From contig UQXW01000063.1 in the NCBI GenBank assembly GCA_900545215.1, positions 1 to 9,234 on the forward strand: a stretch of 9,234 nt of DNA, in the 5' to 3' direction. Source of the DNA: an uncultured Bacteroidota bacterium (GTDB lineage Bacteria; Bacteroidota; Bacteroidia; Bacteroidales; P3). The notes beneath the pieces are model-generated. The model saw only the letters and a program-made list of their open reading frames with translations. It was not told the origin of the DNA and did not search any database. The first letter of the stretch is position 1; each line of letters begins with the position of its first letter. Of the stretch, positions 8,565 to 9,234 are shown in pieces. The position numbers and the translations under genes are program-made.

Positions 8565-8606
8565 CAAATAATCGATAAGTTTACAGCCTCGAAGAGGAAA
8601 ATAAAA

Positions 8607-8620
8607 CAGGCAAAAGCCTG
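8607..8620. repeat. Small perfect hairpin in the ruvA/panB divergent promoter region
   Basis: The sequence is CAGGC-AAAA-GCCTG, a perfect 5-base inverted repeat with a 4-base spacer. It lies between the outward-facing -7 boxes of ruvA and panB, 20 bases upstream of the panB box and 42 bases upstream of the ruvA box. It could be an operator half-site pair, but a 14-base element this short can arise by chance. It lies outside both predicted transcripts, so a terminator role is unlikely. Confidence 0.3.
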
Positions 8621-8640
8621 ATTAAACGGAAAAACATCTG

Positions 8641-8648
8641 TAATTTTG
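8641..8648 (+). promoter_or_regulatory. Putative panB -7 promoter element (TAATTTTG)
   Basis: TAATTTTG matches the TAnnTTTG -7 consensus of Bacteroidota on the plus strand. It ends 31 bases before the panB ATG at 8680, giving a leader of roughly 25 bases. The leader ends in an A-rich stretch (GATAGAAAAAG) rather than a strong Shine-Dalgarno site, which is common in this phylum. No clear -33 element is seen. Confidence 0.55.
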
Positions 8649-8679
8649 CCGACCGAAACAAAACCAACGATAGAAAAAG

Positions 8680-9234
8680 ATGTCAGTTGCAAAAGCAAAT
8701 ACAAAAAGAATAACGGTAAAGACGCTGCAATCCATGGCAGACAGGGGCGAGAAGATTGCAATGCTTACGGCATACGACTACTCCATGGCAACATTGGTCG
8801 ATATGGCAGGAATAGATGTGGTATTGGTAGGAGACTCCGCCGCAAATGTAATGGCGGGATACTCGACCACTCTGCCGATTACGCTTAATGAAATGATATA
8901 CCATGCGTCAAGTGTCGTGCGAGCCTGCAAGAGAGCTTTCGTTGTGGTGGATTTGCCTTTCGGAACTTACCAAGGCAATTCCAAAGAAGCTCTTTGCTCA
9001 GCTATAAGGATAATGAAAGAAACGGAAGCTCACGCAGTAAAGATTGAAGGAGGCGAAGAAATCCTCGAATCGGTCAAAAGAATTTTATCGGCAGGGGTTC
9101 CGGTAATGGGACACTTGGGTTTGACACCTCAATCCATCAATAAATTCGGTTCTTACTCCGTTCGAGCAACAGCCGAAGCCGAAGCCGAGAAACTCATTCG
9201 AGACGCCCATCTTTTTTCAAGGTCTCCTGTTACT
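8680..9234 (+). CDS. panB: 3-methyl-2-oxobutanoate hydroxymethyltransferase PanB (3' end cut by window edge)
   Basis: PanB transfers a hydroxymethyl group from 5,10-methylenetetrahydrofolate to alpha-ketoisovalerate to make ketopantoate, the first committed step to pantothenate and coenzyme A, in the cytoplasm. I translated the frame by hand: ATG 8680, with an in-frame TAG three codons upstream fixing the start, open for 185 codons to the window end. That is about two thirds of the usual 265-275 residues. The TIM-barrel motifs are present: MLTAYDYSMA at 28-37, VLVGDSAANVMAG at 48-60 (D52 equals Mg ligand D45 of E. coli), VVVDLPFG at 88-95 (D91 equals D84), VKIEGGEE at 120-127, and GHLGLTPQSI at 144-153. 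The catalytic glutamate lies beyond the edge. After KLIRDAHL the last seven residues stop resembling the family. The gene is divergent from ruvA. Confidence 0.95.
   Translation, partial: MSVAKANTKRITVKTLQSMADRGEKIAMLTAYDYSMATLVDMAGIDVVLVGDSAANVMAGYSTTLPITLNEMIYHASSVVRACKRAFVVVDLPFGTYQGNSKEALCSAIRIMKETEAHAVKIEGGEEILESVKRILSAGVPVMGHLGLTPQSINKFGSYSVRATAEAEAEKLIRDAHLFSRSPVT

Noticed and set aside
8546..8761. Minus-strand open frame of 71 codons encoding a hydrophobic peptide, ahead of ruvA
   Set aside because: It covers the panB start in antisense and both putative promoters. The hydrophobic character could suggest a small membrane protein, but it has no ribosome-binding site or family match, and the ruvA/panB explanation is stronger.
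9172..9189. Three tandem GCCGAR hexamers in panB as a phase-variable repeat
   Set aside because: The unit is a multiple of three and encodes AEAEAE, where PanB homologues naturally have an Ala/Glu-rich stretch. A change in unit number would not shift the frame.

Overview
This window looks like a chromosomal segment from a member of the Bacteroidota, probably Bacteroidales-like. Three things point there: a near full-length SprA/Sov-type outer-membrane protein, a family restricted to that phylum; PanB, RuvA and SmpB proteins whose wording matches Bacteroidota versions; and -7 promoter boxes of the phylum's TAnnTTTG form ahead of three genes. The standard genetic code fits all genes.

Layout, left to right. 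(1) Positions 1-441, minus strand: smpB, missing only its last few codons at the window edge. (2) 442-759: a gene-free stretch of about 320 bases with the smpB -7 box and an imperfect inverted repeat at 590-643 that folds best as RNA in the direction of sprA transcription. (3) 760-7944, minus strand: sprA, one intact frame of 2394 codons that fills 78% of the window. (4) 7961-8539, minus strand: ruvA, 16 bases upstream of the sprA ATG, so the two are probably one transcript. (5) 8540-8679: a 140-base divergent intergenic region with outward-facing -7 boxes for ruvA and panB and a small perfect hairpin between them. (6) 8680-9234, plus strand: the first 185 codons of panB, cut by the window edge.

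The genes do not form one pathway. SprA is the outer-membrane pore of the type IX secretion system (T9SS), and through that system it supports gliding motility in species that glide. RuvA is the Holliday-junction DNA-binding subunit that works with RuvB and RuvC. SmpB is the tmRNA partner in ribosome rescue. PanB makes ketopantoate for pantothenate and coenzyme A. The ruvA-sprA linkage is a chromosomal arrangement I know from other Bacteroidota.

I see no mobile element, CRISPR array, tRNA, rRNA, phage gene or defence island, and no undescribed multi-gene system. What merits a second look is small in scale: the long hairpin after sprA, a nearly leaderless smpB, an EF-hand-like loop in SprA, the divergent promoter region, and a possible one-base frame problem in panB at the right edge.
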